Source of the DNA: Rhizobium sullae
GTDB lineage: Bacteria; Pseudomonadota; Alphaproteobacteria; Rhizobiales; Rhizobiaceae
Direction: 5' to 3'
Length of the DNA: 64,000 bases
Assembly: GCF_025200715.1 (NCBI RefSeq)
Contig: NZ_CP104143.1
Coordinates: 1,054,001 to 1,118,000 of the forward strand
Every line of letters begins with the position of its first letter. Position 1 is the stretch's first letter. The notes under the pieces were generated by a model. It did no database searches, was not told the DNA's origin, and was given only the letters and a program-made list of their open reading frames with translations. Position numbers and translations under genes: made by a program. Shown here in pieces: positions 8,806 to 20,334 of the stretch.

Positions 8806-8847
8806 TGGGGGTTCCGGGCGTAAGATGTCGGTTCGGGCCCTTTCGGG
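8806..8847 (+). promoter_or_regulatory. Candidate MraZ-binding repeats upstream of mraZ
   Basis: TGGG/CGGG elements start at 8806, 8815, 8834 and 8844, that is, with a period of 9-10 bases and one missing step. E. coli MraZ binds TGGG repeats spaced by 5 bases in front of its own operon. The position is right, but the repeats are degenerate in GC-rich DNA. Confidence 0.35.
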
Positions 8848-8864
8848 AACGGATGTTTCGTGTC

Positions 8865-9305
8865 ATGAGCCGCTTCCTTTCAAATGCGACCAACCGGATC
8901 GATTCCAAGGGCAGGGTTTCCGTGCCTGCGGCCTTTCGCTCCATTCTGGCGCAGCGCAACGTCCAGGAACTTTATTGCTTCCAGGACTTTGTGTTTCCGG
9001 CGATCAGCGTCGGCGGCCCGGACCTTCTCGAAAGGTTCGAGCGGCAGATTGCTGCGGAGGATCCGTTTTCGTCGGATGCGAACGAGATGTCGCTCCTTAT
9101 CCATGGGGGCGGGGTCTTCATGAAGCTCGACGCCGAGGGGCGGTTGATGGTCACGGATTTCATCCGCGACTTTACCGGCATCTCGGACGAGGTGGCCTTC
9201 GTCGGTCGGGCGGATCATTTTCAGCTGTGGCAGCCGCAGGCATTCCAGGCGGCCCAGATACAGGCACGAGGGGAGCGCAGGCTGGCGGGCAGGCGCTCCG
9301 GATAG
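8865..9305 (+). CDS. mraZ: Transcriptional regulator MraZ
   Basis: A 146-residue double SpoVT-AbrB protein. The two DNA-binding repeats are marked by [16 protein letters not shown] near the N-terminus and [15 protein letters not shown] in the middle. MraZ is an oligomeric-ring DNA-binding protein that controls the dcw operon, and in E. coli it represses its own promoter. It is the first gene of the cluster, as expected, 14 bases before rsmH. I chose the ATG at 8865 because MSRFLSN matches the usual family start; an in-frame ATG at 8853 is also possible. Neither has a strong Shine-Dalgarno. The TGGG-like repeats just upstream are candidate self-binding sites. Confidence 0.93.
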   Translation: MSRFLSNATNRIDSKGRVSVPAAFRSILAQRNVQELYCFQDFVFPAISVGGPDLLERFERQIAAEDPFSSDANEMSLLIHGGGVFMKLDAEGRLMVTDFIRDFTGISDEVAFVGRADHFQLWQPQAFQAAQIQARGERRLAGRRSG

Positions 9306-9319
9306 AACGAGGGTACGGA

Positions 9320-10345
9320 ATGGCGGCGAATCCTGGCGGAGGTTCAACTGATGCCGGTGGCGGACCGGTTCGCCACATTCCGGTTCTTCTTGCTGAGGTG
9401 CTTTCGGCCCTTCAGCCAGCTCCCGGCAAAATCATTCTCGATGGGACCTTTGGTGCCGGCGGCTATACGTCGGCCATTCTTGATGCTGGCGCCGATGTAA
9501 TCGCGCTGGACCGGGACCCGACGGCAATTGCGGCTGGCCAGGATATGGTCGCTGCCCATGGCGGCCGTCTCAGCCTCGTCCATGCACAGTTCTCCAATCT
9601 GGCTGACTATGCGCCTGCCGGCGGGCTCGACGGCGTCGTGCTCGATATCGGCGTTTCCTCGATGCAGATCGACGAGGCCGAACGCGGCTTCTCCTTCCAG
9701 AAGAGCGGCCCGCTCGACATGCGCATGTCGGCTTCCGGCGTTTCTGCCGCCGATGTTGTCAATCGCGCAAAAGTCGCCGAGCTCATCCGCATCTTCCATT
9801 TCCTCGGCGAAGAAGATCAGGCGCCACGCATCGCGCACGCGATCGAGAAGCGCCGGGCCGAAAAGCCGTTCGAAACGACGCGCGATCTCGCCGGGCTCAT
9901 CGAGGTGGTGACGCCGCGCAAGATGAAGGACAAGATTCATCCGGCGACCCGCGTTTTCCAGGCGCTTCGCATCTTCGTCAATGACGAGCTCGGCGAGCTC
10001 GGGCAGGCGCTCTTTGCTGCCGAGCGCGTCTTGAAGCCGGGCGGCCGTCTCGTTGTCGTCACGTTCCATTCGCTGGAAGATCGTATCGTCAAGAAATTCT
10101 TCTCCGACCGCGCGGGCAAGGCGTCCGGCTCGCGCCATCTGCCGATCGCGCATGAGCGTGCCGCGACTTTCGAACCGGTTGGAAAATCCATGATTGCTGC
10201 AAGCCAGGCTGAAGCCGAGGCCAATCCGCGGGCGCGTTCCGCCAAGTTGCGTGCCGGAATGCGCACCAATGCGCCGGCCGAAGCTGCGGATATGGCGATC
10301 TTCGGATTGCCCAGTCTTGCCAGCCTTGGAAAGCTTGGAGGTTGA
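9320..10345 (+). CDS. rsmH: 16S rRNA (cytosine(1402)-N(4))-methyltransferase
   Basis: A 341-residue RsmH (MraW). The N-terminal [10 protein letters not shown] leads into the SAM-binding loop [15 protein letters not shown]. The family signature [10 protein letters not shown] appears with [14 protein letters not shown], and the C-terminal block has [16 protein letters not shown]. It methylates the N4 of C1402 in the 16S rRNA decoding centre using SAM. The ATG at 9320 follows GAGGGTACGG; the same frame stays open far upstream, but that region belongs to mraZ and its leader. It is the second gene of the dcw cluster, one base before ftsL. Confidence 0.96.
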   Translation: MAANPGGGSTDAGGGPVRHIPVLLAEVLSALQPAPGKIILDGTFGAGGYTSAILDAGADVIALDRDPTAIAAGQDMVAAHGGRLSLVHAQFSNLADYAPAGGLDGVVLDIGVSSMQIDEAERGFSFQKSGPLDMRMSASGVSAADVVNRAKVAELIRIFHFLGEEDQAPRIAHAIEKRRAEKPFETTRDLAGLIEVVTPRKMKDKIHPATRVFQALRIFVNDELGELGQALFAAERVLKPGGRLVVVTFHSLEDRIVKKFFSDRAGKASGSRHLPIAHERAATFEPVGKSMIAASQAEAEANPRARSAKLRAGMRTNAPAEAADMAIFGLPSLASLGKLGG

Positions 10346-10346
10346 T

Positions 10347-10796
10347 ATGCTGAGAACGTTCGACGTCGTCCTTATCGGTATCATGACGGCTGCGGCCACC
10401 GTGACCTATACGATCAAGCACCGCGCGGAACTGAAGCTCGAAGAGGTCAATCGCCTCGAGGCCGAGATCAAGCTCGAAAAGGATACCATCGATCTGCTCA
10501 AGGCCGACTGGGCGCTGCAATCGCAGCCGAACCGGCTGGAGCGTTTGGTGAACAGCTATAATGATGAGCTCAAGCTGCAGCCGACGGACTCGACCGCGCT
10601 CGTACAGGTGCGCGAGCTGCCGATGTTGAAGTCGCAGGTTCCGGTTCCGGAAATCACCGAAGCCAAGAACAGCAAAAAGCCCGATGGAAGCACGGGTACG
10701 GCCCTCGCTGCCAAGGCGCTGCCGAAGCCTGTTCCGCAGGCGCGCGCCGAAGAGCCGCAAGACGAAAACCTGATGTCAACTGGATCGGTGGAGTAG
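10347..10796 (+). CDS. ftsL: Cell division protein FtsL
   Basis: A 149-residue bitopic membrane protein. A short cytoplasmic start and one membrane segment (about residues 5-22) are followed by a charged heptad-like region (about 25-60, RAELKLEEVNRLEAEIKLEK), which fits the FtsL/FtsB coiled coil. The proline- and lysine-rich tail is typical of the longer alphaproteobacterial FtsL. FtsL recruits and activates the FtsW-FtsI septal synthase together with FtsB and FtsQ. The start at 10347 is supported by GGAG six bases upstream. The position between rsmH and ftsI is diagnostic. Sequence conservation is low in this family, so the call rests on topology and context. Confidence 0.92.
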   Translation: MLRTFDVVLIGIMTAAATVTYTIKHRAELKLEEVNRLEAEIKLEKDTIDLLKADWALQSQPNRLERLVNSYNDELKLQPTDSTALVQVRELPMLKSQVPVPEITEAKNSKKPDGSTGTALAAKALPKPVPQARAEEPQDENLMSTGSVE

Positions 10797-10798
10797 CC

Positions 10799-12550
10799 AT
10801 GTCGTTTCTCTCTCGCATCATGGTCCTGAAAAGCCAGGCGCATTTTTCCTCCGGCGTCTATAACCGCTTCGGTGGCCCGTCGGGCAGCTTGCCGCTCGAG
10901 GGTTCGCGCAAGAAGAAGGCCGGTCAGGCCAAAAGTCGCGTCGGCCTGCTGATCCTCGGGTTCACCGCGCTTTACGGCGTCATCGGCGGGCGCCTCGTCG
11001 AATATGCGATGAAGGATCCGGAAGTCGTTTCCAGCATCCTGCCGCCTGACCGCCTGATGGCGTCGCGGCCGGATATCCTCGACCGCAACGGCGAGGTGCT
11101 GGCGACCGACATCCGCACGGTTTCTCTCTTCGCCGAACCGAACAAGATCGTCGATGCAGACGAGGCGATCGAGAAGCTTTCGACCATCCTGCCCGATCTC
11201 GACGTGAAGGGCACTTATAAGAAGCTCTCGGTCAAGAGCTCGCATTTCGCGTGGCTTCGCCGCCAACTCACCCCGAAGCAGCAGAGCCAGATTCTGGCGC
11301 TCGGCATTCCCGGTATCGGCTTCCGCCCTGAGAAGCGTCGCTTCTATCCGGGTGGTCCGACGGCCTCGCATATTCTCGGTTACGTCAACATCGACAACCG
11401 CGGCGTCGCCGGCATGGAGAAATACATCGATGACCAGGGTCTTGCCGATCTGGCATCGGTGGGCATGACCAGTGACCAGCCGCTCGAGCCAGTCAAGCTC
11501 TCGATCGACCTGCGCGTCCAGAACATCGTGCGCGATGTCGTGATAAACGCGGTCACCAATTACGAAGCCAAGGGTGCGGGCGCGGTTGTCCTCAATATTC
11601 ATACCGGCGAAGTGCTCGGTATGGCCTCTGCGCCGGACTTCGACCCGAACAATCCGCAAGAGGGTGCCAAGGAAGGCTGGCTGAACCGCATGTCGAACGG
11701 CACGTTCGAGATGGGCTCGACCTTCAAGACCTTCAGCACGGCCATGGCGCTCGACAGCGGCAAGGTCAGCATCAACGATAGCTTCGATGCGAGCCGTCCG
11801 ATCCGCATCGGCGGGTTCACGATCAACGACTTCCATGGCAAGCGCCGCTGGCTGACGGTGCCGGAAATCTTCGAGTATTCGTCGAACATCGGCACGGCGA
11901 AGATGATCGATATCGTCGGCATAGAGCTGCAGAAGGAATATCTGACGCGCTTCGGCTTGCTCACCAAGATGCAGACGGAACTGCCGGAAGTGAAGATGCC
12001 GAGCCAGCCGAAAGTCTGGAAAAAGATCAACTCGGTCACGATCTCCTTCGGCCACGGCGTCTCGACGACGCCGCTGCAGACGGCTGTTGCGGGTGCTGCC
12101 CTCGTCAATGGCGGCAAGCTCATCGAGCCGACCTTCCTGCCGCGCACCCGCGAGCAGGCGGACGAGACGGCCGAGGTCGTCGTCAAGAAGAGCACCAGCG
12201 ACGAAATCCGCTACCTGTTCAAGCTAAATGGCCTCAAAGGGTCGGGGCGCAACGCCGACGTACCGGGCTTCAACGTCGGCGGCAAGACAGGCACGGCCGA
12301 CAAGGTCGTCAACGGCCGCTACGCGAATGACCTGAATTTCAACGCGTTCATCGCAGCGTTCCCGATCGATAATCCACAATATGTCGTGCTGACGTTCTGC
12401 GACGAGCCGCACAACGGCGAAAAGGGCCAGACCATCGCCTCCTACACGGCTGCGCCGATGGTCAGGAACATCATCCGGCGTGCCGCGCCCATCCTCGGTA
12501 TAGAGCCGCAATTCGGTGAAGACGGATCGGCCTTGCTGGTGTCTTATTGA
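10799..12550 (+). CDS. ftsI: Septal peptidoglycan transpeptidase FtsI (PBP3)
   Basis: A 583-residue class B penicillin-binding protein. A basic cytoplasmic tail and a membrane segment at about 48-65 precede the pedestal domain and the transpeptidase domain. Catalytic motifs are complete: STFK with nucleophile Ser307, SSN at about 361-363 and KTGT with Lys496. It forms the D,D-crosslinks of the septal wall as partner of FtsW, activated by FtsQLB. The start is 2 bases after the ftsL stop. The gene is of normal length and in the standard dcw position. Confidence 0.96.
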   Translation: MSFLSRIMVLKSQAHFSSGVYNRFGGPSGSLPLEGSRKKKAGQAKSRVGLLILGFTALYGVIGGRLVEYAMKDPEVVSSILPPDRLMASRPDILDRNGEVLATDIRTVSLFAEPNKIVDADEAIEKLSTILPDLDVKGTYKKLSVKSSHFAWLRRQLTPKQQSQILALGIPGIGFRPEKRRFYPGGPTASHILGYVNIDNRGVAGMEKYIDDQGLADLASVGMTSDQPLEPVKLSIDLRVQNIVRDVVINAVTNYEAKGAGAVVLNIHTGEVLGMASAPDFDPNNPQEGAKEGWLNRMSNGTFEMGSTFKTFSTAMALDSGKVSINDSFDASRPIRIGGFTINDFHGKRRWLTVPEIFEYSSNIGTAKMIDIVGIELQKEYLTRFGLLTKMQTELPEVKMPSQPKVWKKINSVTISFGHGVSTTPLQTAVAGAALVNGGKLIEPTFLPRTREQADETAEVVVKKSTSDEIRYLFKLNGLKGSGRNADVPGFNVGGKTGTADKVVNGRYANDLNFNAFIAAFPIDNPQYVVLTFCDEPHNGEKGQTIASYTAAPMVRNIIRRAAPILGIEPQFGEDGSALLVSY

Positions 12551-12613
12551 GTGTGAATGAATAAAAGCGCCGATTCGCGTGGGGTGGGCGGCGTGAGAGA
12601 GAAAAGACATTCG

Positions 12614-14070
12614 ATGAAACTGCGGGACATTGCCGGAAGCGCATTTCCGGAAATCAAGGAGCAACTCGAAGGGCCGGTCGGAGGACTGGAAATTTCCGGG
12701 CTTTCCGCCGATAGCCGCAAGATCGAAGCAGGAATGGCATTCGTTGCCGTGGCCGGCTCTAAGGCGGACGGCGCGGGCTACATCGCCGATGCCGCCAAGC
12801 ATGGCGCAGCCCTTGCCGTGTCGGCCCAGGCCGTCGAGGCTTCTATTCCCGTCCTGGCGGTCAAGGAACCGCGCCGTTTTCTTTCCGTCGCCGCATCGCA
12901 TTTCTATGGCAGGCAGCCGGAGACGATGGTTGCCGTAACCGGCACGGCGGGCAAAACCTCTGTTGCTTCCTTCACGCGCCAGATCTGGGCCTATGCCGGA
13001 CATCCGGCGGCGATGATCGGCACGACCGGCGTCGTTTCGCCGACGCGCAATGAATATGGTTCGCTGACGACGCCCGATCCGGTTTCGCTCCACAAGCTGC
13101 TGGCTGATCTTGCCGACGAGGGCGTGACGCATGCTTCGATGGAGGCGTCGAGCCATGGTCTCGACCAGTGCCGGCTGGATGGCGTGAAGCTTTCGGCTGC
13201 AGCCTTCACCAATCTCGGCCGCGATCACATGGATTATCACCCCACGGTCGAAAGCTACATGGCCGCCAAGATGCGGCTTTTCGAAACGCTGCTGCCGAAA
13301 GGTTCGCCCGCCGTCATCTTCGCCGACGATGCCTGGTCCGCGCAGGCGATCAAGGCGGCGAAGGATGCGGGCCATGATGTCCGTACCGTGGGCCGCAAAG
13401 GCGATTATCTGACGCTCAAGCGGGTTGAGCACTTCCGCCACAAGCAGGTCGCCGAAGTGCATATCTATGACGAAATTTTCGAGGTCGATATTCCACTTGC
13501 CGGCGATTTCCAGGTCGCCAATGCGCTGGTTGCCGCGGCGCTTGCCATGTCCACCGGCGTTCCGGCCAAGATCGCGATGGCCGCCCTCGAAAAGCTGCAG
13601 GGCGCCTCGGGCCGTCTCGAGCTCGTCGGGCATACGAAGGATGGTGCGCTTGCCTATGTCGACTACGCCCACAAGCCGGATGCGCTGGAGAATGTACTGA
13701 ATTCGGTGCGCCCTTTTACGACCGGGCACGTGATCGTCGTCTTCGGCTGCGGCGGCGACCGCGACCGAGGCAAGCGTCCGATCATGGGCGAGATCGCCTG
13801 CCGCCTGGCTGACGTAGTGATCGTCACGGACGACAATCCGCGCTCGGAGGAGCCGGCTTCGATTCGCGCGGAGATCATGGCGGCTGCACCCTGTGCCCTC
13901 GAAATCGGCGATCGTTCGCAGGCGATCTACGAGGCCGTCGCCATGCTGAAATCCGGCGATACGTTGATCGTCGCTGGCAAGGGGCATGAGGAAGGGCAGA
14001 CCATCGGGAGCGTGACGCTGCCGTTCTCGGATCATGCCGAAGTGCGCGAAGCTTTGGAGGAGCTGAAATC

Positions 14071-14074
<4 letters not shown>
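12614..14074 (+). CDS. murE: UDP-MurNAc-L-Ala-D-Glu:meso-diaminopimelate ligase
   Basis: A 486-residue Mur ligase with all three domains. The N-terminal UDP-binding domain contains [12 protein letters not shown]. The central ATPase domain has the P-loop VTGTAGKTS, and the C-terminal domain carries DNPRSEEP. The DNPR motif is the known signature for meso-DAP rather than lysine, so the wall is of DAP type. It adds the third residue of the stem peptide in the cytoplasm. I start at MKLRDIAG (12614) because the 19 residues before it from 12557 are polar and not family-like. The stop overlaps murF by 4 bases (GTGA). Confidence 0.96.
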
Positions 14075-15504
<1,430 letters not shown>

Positions 15505-15526
15505 CCGGGTAAACAAGGGGCCCTGA

Positions 15527-16627
15527 ATGCTAATTTGGCTAGTCGAACTGTCGGACCAACTGAAATTTCTGAACCTGTTCAGATACATTACCTTCCGTAC
15601 AGGCGCCTCTCTCTTCACGTCCGCACTGATCGTCTTCCTTTTCGGGCCGATGATCATCAACTCGCTCCGCATCCGGCAGGGCAAGGGCCAGCCGATCCGC
15701 GCCGACGGGCCGCAGACGCATTTCAAGAAGGCCGGCACGCCGACGATGGGCGGGCTGATGATCCTTGCCGGCATTGTCGGCGCCTCGCTGCTCTGGGCCG
15801 ACCTTTCCAACGTCTATGTGGTGGCGACACTGCTCGTCACCCTCGGCTTCGGTGCGATCGGCTTCTATGACGACTATCTCAAGGTCACGAAGCAGAGCGA
15901 CAAAGGCTTTTCGGGCAAGGCGCGCCTGGGCATCGAGTTCGTCATTGCGGGCATCGCCGTCTACTTCATGATGCGCACCGCGCTTGCCTCCGGTACCGCA
16001 GGCTCGACCTTCGGCTCCTCGGTCGCGTTCCCGTTCTTCAAGGATTTCCTGGTCAATCTCGGCATCATGTTCGTGGTCTTCGGCGGCTTTGTCATTGTTT
16101 CGGCTGGCAACGCCGTCAACCTGACGGACGGCCTCGATGGCCTTGCGATCGTTCCGGTGATGATTGCCGCCGCCTCCTTCGGCATCATCGCCTATCTTGC
16201 CGGTAACGCTGTTTTCGCGAACTATCTGCAGATCAATTTCGTGCCCGGCACTGGCGAGCTTGCCGTGGTTCTCGGCGCAGTCATCGGTGCGGGTCTCGGC
16301 TTCCTCTGGTTCAACGCGCCGCCCGCCGCAATCTTCATGGGCGATACCGGTTCGCTGGCGCTTGGCGGCACGATCGGCACCGTTGCCGTCGCCACCAAGC
16401 ACGAGATCGTCATGGCGATCATCGGCGGCTTGTTCGTCGCGGAAACGCTCTCCGTCATCATCCAGGTCGGTTTCTTCAAGATGACCGGGCGCCGCGTCTT
16501 CCTGATGGCGCCGATCCATCACCATTTCGAGAAGAAGGGCTGGACCGAAAGCCAGGTGGTCATCCGTTTCTGGATCATCGCCGTCGGCCTCGCGATGCTC
16601 GGCCTTTCCACCCTGAAGCTGCGGTGA
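15527..16627 (+). CDS. mraY: Phospho-N-acetylmuramoyl-pentapeptide transferase
   Basis: A 366-residue polytopic membrane protein with about ten membrane segments. It transfers phospho-MurNAc-pentapeptide to undecaprenyl phosphate, giving lipid I. The conserved blocks are [13 protein letters not shown], the aspartate pair in [19 protein letters not shown], and [12 protein letters not shown] with the histidine cluster. The ATG at 15527 follows a GGGG stretch at a fair distance. It sits 22 bases after murF, one of the larger gaps in this tightly packed operon. Confidence 0.97.
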   Translation: MLIWLVELSDQLKFLNLFRYITFRTGASLFTSALIVFLFGPMIINSLRIRQGKGQPIRADGPQTHFKKAGTPTMGGLMILAGIVGASLLWADLSNVYVVATLLVTLGFGAIGFYDDYLKVTKQSDKGFSGKARLGIEFVIAGIAVYFMMRTALASGTAGSTFGSSVAFPFFKDFLVNLGIMFVVFGGFVIVSAGNAVNLTDGLDGLAIVPVMIAAASFGIIAYLAGNAVFANYLQINFVPGTGELAVVLGAVIGAGLGFLWFNAPPAAIFMGDTGSLALGGTIGTVAVATKHEIVMAIIGGLFVAETLSVIIQVGFFKMTGRRVFLMAPIHHHFEKKGWTESQVVIRFWIIAVGLAMLGLSTLKLR

Positions 16628-16634
16628 GGCGGTC

Positions 16635-18047
16635 ATGATTCCTGTCACGACGCTTGCAGGAAAGAAGGTCACGCTGTTCGGGCTTGGTGGGTCCGGATTT
16701 GCAACGGCCCGCGCGCTCATCCTGGGCGGCGCCCATGTCACGGCCTGGGACGACAATCCAGACAGCGTCACGAAGGCGGCCGCGGAAGGAATCCATACCG
16801 AGGACCTCAGAATCGTCGATTGGAGCGTTCAGTCGCTCTTCGTGCTCTCACCGGGCGTGCCGCTCACGCATCCGAAGCCGCATTGGACGGTCGATCTCGC
16901 CCGCGCCGCCGGTGTCGATATCGTCGGCGATGTCGAACTCTTCGTGCGCGAGCGCCGGGCGCACGCGCCGGATTGCCCGTTCATCGCCATCACCGGCACG
17001 AATGGCAAATCGACGACGACCGCCCTGATTGCGCATATCCTGAAATCCAGCGGCCGCGACACGCAGCTTGGTGGCAACATCGGAACGGCGGTACTGACGC
17101 TCGATCCTCCGAAGGCCGGACGCTATTATGTCGTCGAGTGCTCGTCCTACCAGATTGACCTCGCGCCGACACTGAATCCCTCCGCCGGCATTCTGCTCAA
17201 CCTGACGCCTGATCATCTCGATCGACATGGCACGATGCAGCACTATGCCGGCATCAAGGAGCGGCTGGTTGCTGGCAGCGGTACCGCCATCGTCGGCGTC
17301 GATGACAGTCATTGCGAAATGATCGCCGACCGCGTCGAGCGAGCTGGAACGAAGGTGGTCCGCATTTCACGCCGCCATCCGCTGGCCGATGGAATCTTTG
17401 CTGAGGGTACGAAGCTCATACAGGCTTCTTCCGCTGCGGTTCGACCGCTTGCCGATCTCGACGGCATCCAGACGTTGCGCGGCGGCCACAATGCACAGAA
17501 TGCCGCCGCCGCGGCCGCAGCTTGCCTTGCCGTGGGCGTTTCGGACGAAGAGATTCGCGCCGGGCTTGCCTCGTTCCCCGGTCTCAAGCATCGCATGCAG
17601 CCGGTCGGGACACGCGGCAATGTCATCTTCGTCAACGATTCGAAGGCGACGAATGCGGATGCCGCAGCGCCCGCGCTTTCCAGTTACGATCGGATCTACT
17701 GGATCGCCGGTGGTCTGCCGAAAGCGGGCGGCATCACGACGCTTGCGCCGTTCTTCCCGTACATCGCCAAGGCCTATCTGATCGGCGAAGCGGCGGCGGA
17801 ATTTGCCGCGACGCTCGGCGAGGCCGTGCCCTATGAGATTTCGGGGACGATGGAGCGCGCTGTCGCGCATGCCGCGGCCGACGCGGAAAAAGATGAAACT
17901 GGTCCTGTCGCGGTGATGTTATCCCCGGCTTGCGCAAGCTTCGACCAGTACAAGAACTTCGAAGTCAGGGGCGATGCATTTGTCAGCCATGTGGCAGCGC
18001 TCGACGGAGTGACCATGCTGATCGGTTCGGCAACAGGAGATAAATGA
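16635..18047 (+). CDS. murD: UDP-MurNAc-L-Ala:D-glutamate ligase
   Basis: A 470-residue Mur ligase. The N-terminal domain starts with a Rossmann-like [17 protein letters not shown], the ATPase loop is [15 protein letters not shown], and the C-terminal domain contains [11 protein letters not shown]. It adds D-glutamate to UDP-MurNAc-L-Ala in the cytoplasm. The start is 7 bases after mraY, and the stop is 1 base before ftsW. The order mraY-murD-ftsW is the standard dcw order. Confidence 0.96.
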   Translation: MIPVTTLAGKKVTLFGLGGSGFATARALILGGAHVTAWDDNPDSVTKAAAEGIHTEDLRIVDWSVQSLFVLSPGVPLTHPKPHWTVDLARAAGVDIVGDVELFVRERRAHAPDCPFIAITGTNGKSTTTALIAHILKSSGRDTQLGGNIGTAVLTLDPPKAGRYYVVECSSYQIDLAPTLNPSAGILLNLTPDHLDRHGTMQHYAGIKERLVAGSGTAIVGVDDSHCEMIADRVERAGTKVVRISRRHPLADGIFAEGTKLIQASSAAVRPLADLDGIQTLRGGHNAQNAAAAAAACLAVGVSDEEIRAGLASFPGLKHRMQPVGTRGNVIFVNDSKATNADAAAPALSSYDRIYWIAGGLPKAGGITTLAPFFPYIAKAYLIGEAAAEFAATLGEAVPYEISGTMERAVAHAAADAEKDETGPVAVMLSPACASFDQYKNFEVRGDAFVSHVAALDGVTMLIGSATGDK

Positions 18048-18048
18048 C

Positions 18049-19203
18049 ATGGTGAGCCGTGCGGAACGTGGGCCTTTGGCCGATTGGTTTTGGACCATCG
18101 ACCGCTTTTTCCTGGCGATGTTCATCTTCCTGATGGGCGTCGGCTTCATGCTCTCCTTTGCGGCCTCGCCCGCCGTTGCCGAGCGCATCGGGCTCGAGCC
18201 GTTCCACTTCGTGAAGCGGCACGCGGCTTTCATGATCCCGTCGATCGCCGTTATGATCGGACTTTCCTTCCTGACGCCGCGGCAGGTGCGGCGGACCGCC
18301 ATCCTGCTGCTTGTCATCTCGCTCGCCATGATGGTGCTGGCGCTTTTCTTCGGCATCGAGGTCAAGGGCTCTCGGCGCTGGGTGACGCTTGCCGGTATCT
18401 CGGTCCAGCCATCGGAATTCATGAAGCCCGCCTTCGTGGTCGTCTGCGCCTGGCTCTTTGCCGAGCACGCGCGTCAGCCGGAAATCCCGGGTAACCTCTT
18501 TGCGATCATCCTCTTCGGCATGGTCGCGGCACTGCTCGTTGCCCAGCCTGACCTTGGCCAGACGATCCTGACGACCGCCGTTTGGGGCGGCATGTTCTTC
18601 ATGGCGGGCATGCCATGGATATGGATCGTCCTGCTCGGCGTCTGCGGCGCGGGCGGCTTGTTCAGCGCCTATTACGTCTTCCCGCATGTGGCGGGGCGAA
18701 TAGACAAGTTCATGACCGGCGAGGGCGACACGTTCCAGATCGACACCGCCCGCGAGGCCATCATCCGCGGCGACTGGTTTGGCAAAGGACCCGGCGAGGG
18801 CATCGTCAAGCGCATCATCCCGGACGCGCATACCGACTTCATCTTCTCGGTCGCCGCCGAGGAATTCGGCATCGTCTTCTGCATCGCGCTCGTTCTGCTC
18901 TTCACGGTCCTTGTTTTGAGGGGGTTATCGCACGCATATAAGGAGAAGAACGACTTCAACCGGTTTGCCGTCGCGGGGCTTGTGCTCCAGATGGGCATCC
19001 AGTCGATCATCAATATCGGCGTCAATCTCGAGCTGCTTCCGGCAAAGGGCATGACGCTGCCGCTGATTTCCTACGGCGGTTCGTCCATGGTCGCGATCTG
19101 CGTGACCGCCGGCTTCATTCTCGCGCTGACGCGCCATCGCCCGGAAAAACGGGCACAGGAGCGGAGCTTCTTCCGCATGCCGCACGGAATGCCGGCGGAG
19201 TAA
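18049..19203 (+). CDS. ftsW: Septal peptidoglycan polymerase FtsW
   Basis: A 384-residue SEDS-family membrane protein with about ten membrane segments. Signature stretches include GSRRWVTLAGISVQPSEFMK, the long periplasmic loop with PDAHTDFIFSVAAEEFG (which holds the conserved Asp of SEDS polymerases), and the C-terminal SYGGSSMVAICVTAGF. It polymerises lipid II into glycan strands at the septum in complex with FtsI. One base separates it from murD, and six bases from murG. Confidence 0.96.
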   Translation: MVSRAERGPLADWFWTIDRFFLAMFIFLMGVGFMLSFAASPAVAERIGLEPFHFVKRHAAFMIPSIAVMIGLSFLTPRQVRRTAILLLVISLAMMVLALFFGIEVKGSRRWVTLAGISVQPSEFMKPAFVVVCAWLFAEHARQPEIPGNLFAIILFGMVAALLVAQPDLGQTILTTAVWGGMFFMAGMPWIWIVLLGVCGAGGLFSAYYVFPHVAGRIDKFMTGEGDTFQIDTAREAIIRGDWFGKGPGEGIVKRIIPDAHTDFIFSVAAEEFGIVFCIALVLLFTVLVLRGLSHAYKEKNDFNRFAVAGLVLQMGIQSIINIGVNLELLPAKGMTLPLISYGGSSMVAICVTAGFILALTRHRPEKRAQERSFFRMPHGMPAE

Positions 19204-19209
19204 AAGCCG

Positions 19210-20334
19210 ATGAGCAAAGGTATCATCCTGCTCGCCGCCGGGGGCACCGGCGGCCACGTGTTTCCAGCAGAGGCTTTGGCATATGAGCTGAAGGCGCGCG
19301 GTTATTCCGTGCATCTCGTGACAGACAGCCGTGCCGAGCGCTTTGCCGGCAAGTTCCCGGCGGAGGAGATTCATGTCGTGCCGTCCGCGACGATCGGCTC
19401 GAAGAATCCGGTTGCGGTCGCGCGCTCGCTCTGGACGCTCTGGACCGGAATGCGGGCCGCGAAGAAACTGATCCAGCAGCTGAAGCCTGCGGTCGTCGTC
19501 GGTTTCGGCGGATATCCGACGGTTCCGCCGTTGCTTGCCGCCACGCGTCTCGGCGTGCCCTCGATGATCCACGAGCAGAACGCTGTGATGGGCCGCGCCA
19601 ACAAGGCGCTAGCGCAGCGCGTCCAGGCGATCGCCGGCGGGTTCCTGCCGGAAAATGGCGGCGCTTATCCGGAAAAGACCGTGACGACCGGAAATCCCGT
19701 GCGTCCAGCAATCATCGAAGCGGCGAAGGTGCCGTACAGGCCTTCGCACGCCGGCGAACCCTTCAATCTCGTCGTCTTCGGCGGCAGCCAGGGAGCGCAG
19801 TATTTCTCCAAGGCGATGCCGACGGCAATCAGCCTGCTCGACGACGAACTGCGTGCCCGGTTGCGCATCACCCAGCAGGTGCGTCCCGAAGATATGGAGA
19901 TGGTGAGTGGCTGCATCGCAAAGCTTGAGATGGGAGCAGATATCGCGCCGTTCTTCACCGACATGGCGCAGCGCCTTGCGAACGCGCATCTCGTGATCTG
20001 CCGCTCGGGCGCTTCGACCGTTTCGGAAATTTCGGTGATCGGCCGTCCTGCCGTGCTGGTGCCTTATCCGCATGCACTTGATCACGATCAGGCAGCGAAT
20101 GCCGCAGCGCTTGCCGCGACCGGGGGTGCGAAGGTCATTCCGCAATCGGAGCTCTCCGCGGAGAAGATCGCTTCGATCCTGGCGCACGTGATGAACGACC
20201 CGGAAAAGCTCGCCCGCATGGCGGCCGCCGCAAAGCAGGCCGGGAAACCGGACGCTGCGAACTTGCTTGCGGGCATGGTTGAGGCTATTGCCGCCGGACG
20301 TACAGTTGCAGAGTTCAAGGGGACACAGTCATGA
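19210..20334 (+). CDS. murG: UDP-GlcNAc:undecaprenyl-PP-MurNAc-pentapeptide GlcNAc transferase
   Basis: A 374-residue GT28 glycosyltransferase. The N-terminal [16 protein letters not shown] glycine loop binds the lipid acceptor side. [16 protein letters not shown] and [12 protein letters not shown] follow, and the C-terminal half has [12 protein letters not shown] and [14 protein letters not shown] for UDP-GlcNAc binding. It converts lipid I to lipid II on the inner face of the membrane. The stop overlaps the murC start as ATGA (20331-20334). Confidence 0.96.
   Translation: MSKGIILLAAGGTGGHVFPAEALAYELKARGYSVHLVTDSRAERFAGKFPAEEIHVVPSATIGSKNPVAVARSLWTLWTGMRAAKKLIQQLKPAVVVGFGGYPTVPPLLAATRLGVPSMIHEQNAVMGRANKALAQRVQAIAGGFLPENGGAYPEKTVTTGNPVRPAIIEAAKVPYRPSHAGEPFNLVVFGGSQGAQYFSKAMPTAISLLDDELRARLRITQQVRPEDMEMVSGCIAKLEMGADIAPFFTDMAQRLANAHLVICRSGASTVSEISVIGRPAVLVPYPHALDHDQAANAAALAATGGAKVIPQSELSAEKIASILAHVMNDPEKLARMAAAAKQAGKPDAANLLAGMVEAIAAGRTVAEFKGTQS

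Larger units (their letters stand above)
8447..8864. other. Leader region between rnpB and mraZ
   Basis: This 418-base region contains a weak hairpin (GCCTCC at 8466-8471 with GGAGGC at 8477-8482) that may help to end rnpB. It also has an AT-rich block with TTAAACTTAA (8599-8608), a good sigma-70-like promoter (8659-8687), and G-triplet repeats resembling MraZ boxes before mraZ. I see no protein-coding gene. Confidence 0.6.

Noticed and set aside
8678..9319. An open frame that would fuse a long N-terminus to RsmH
   Set aside because: The part before 9320 crosses the dcw leader and mraZ in another frame. RsmH has a normal start at 9320 behind a ribosome site.
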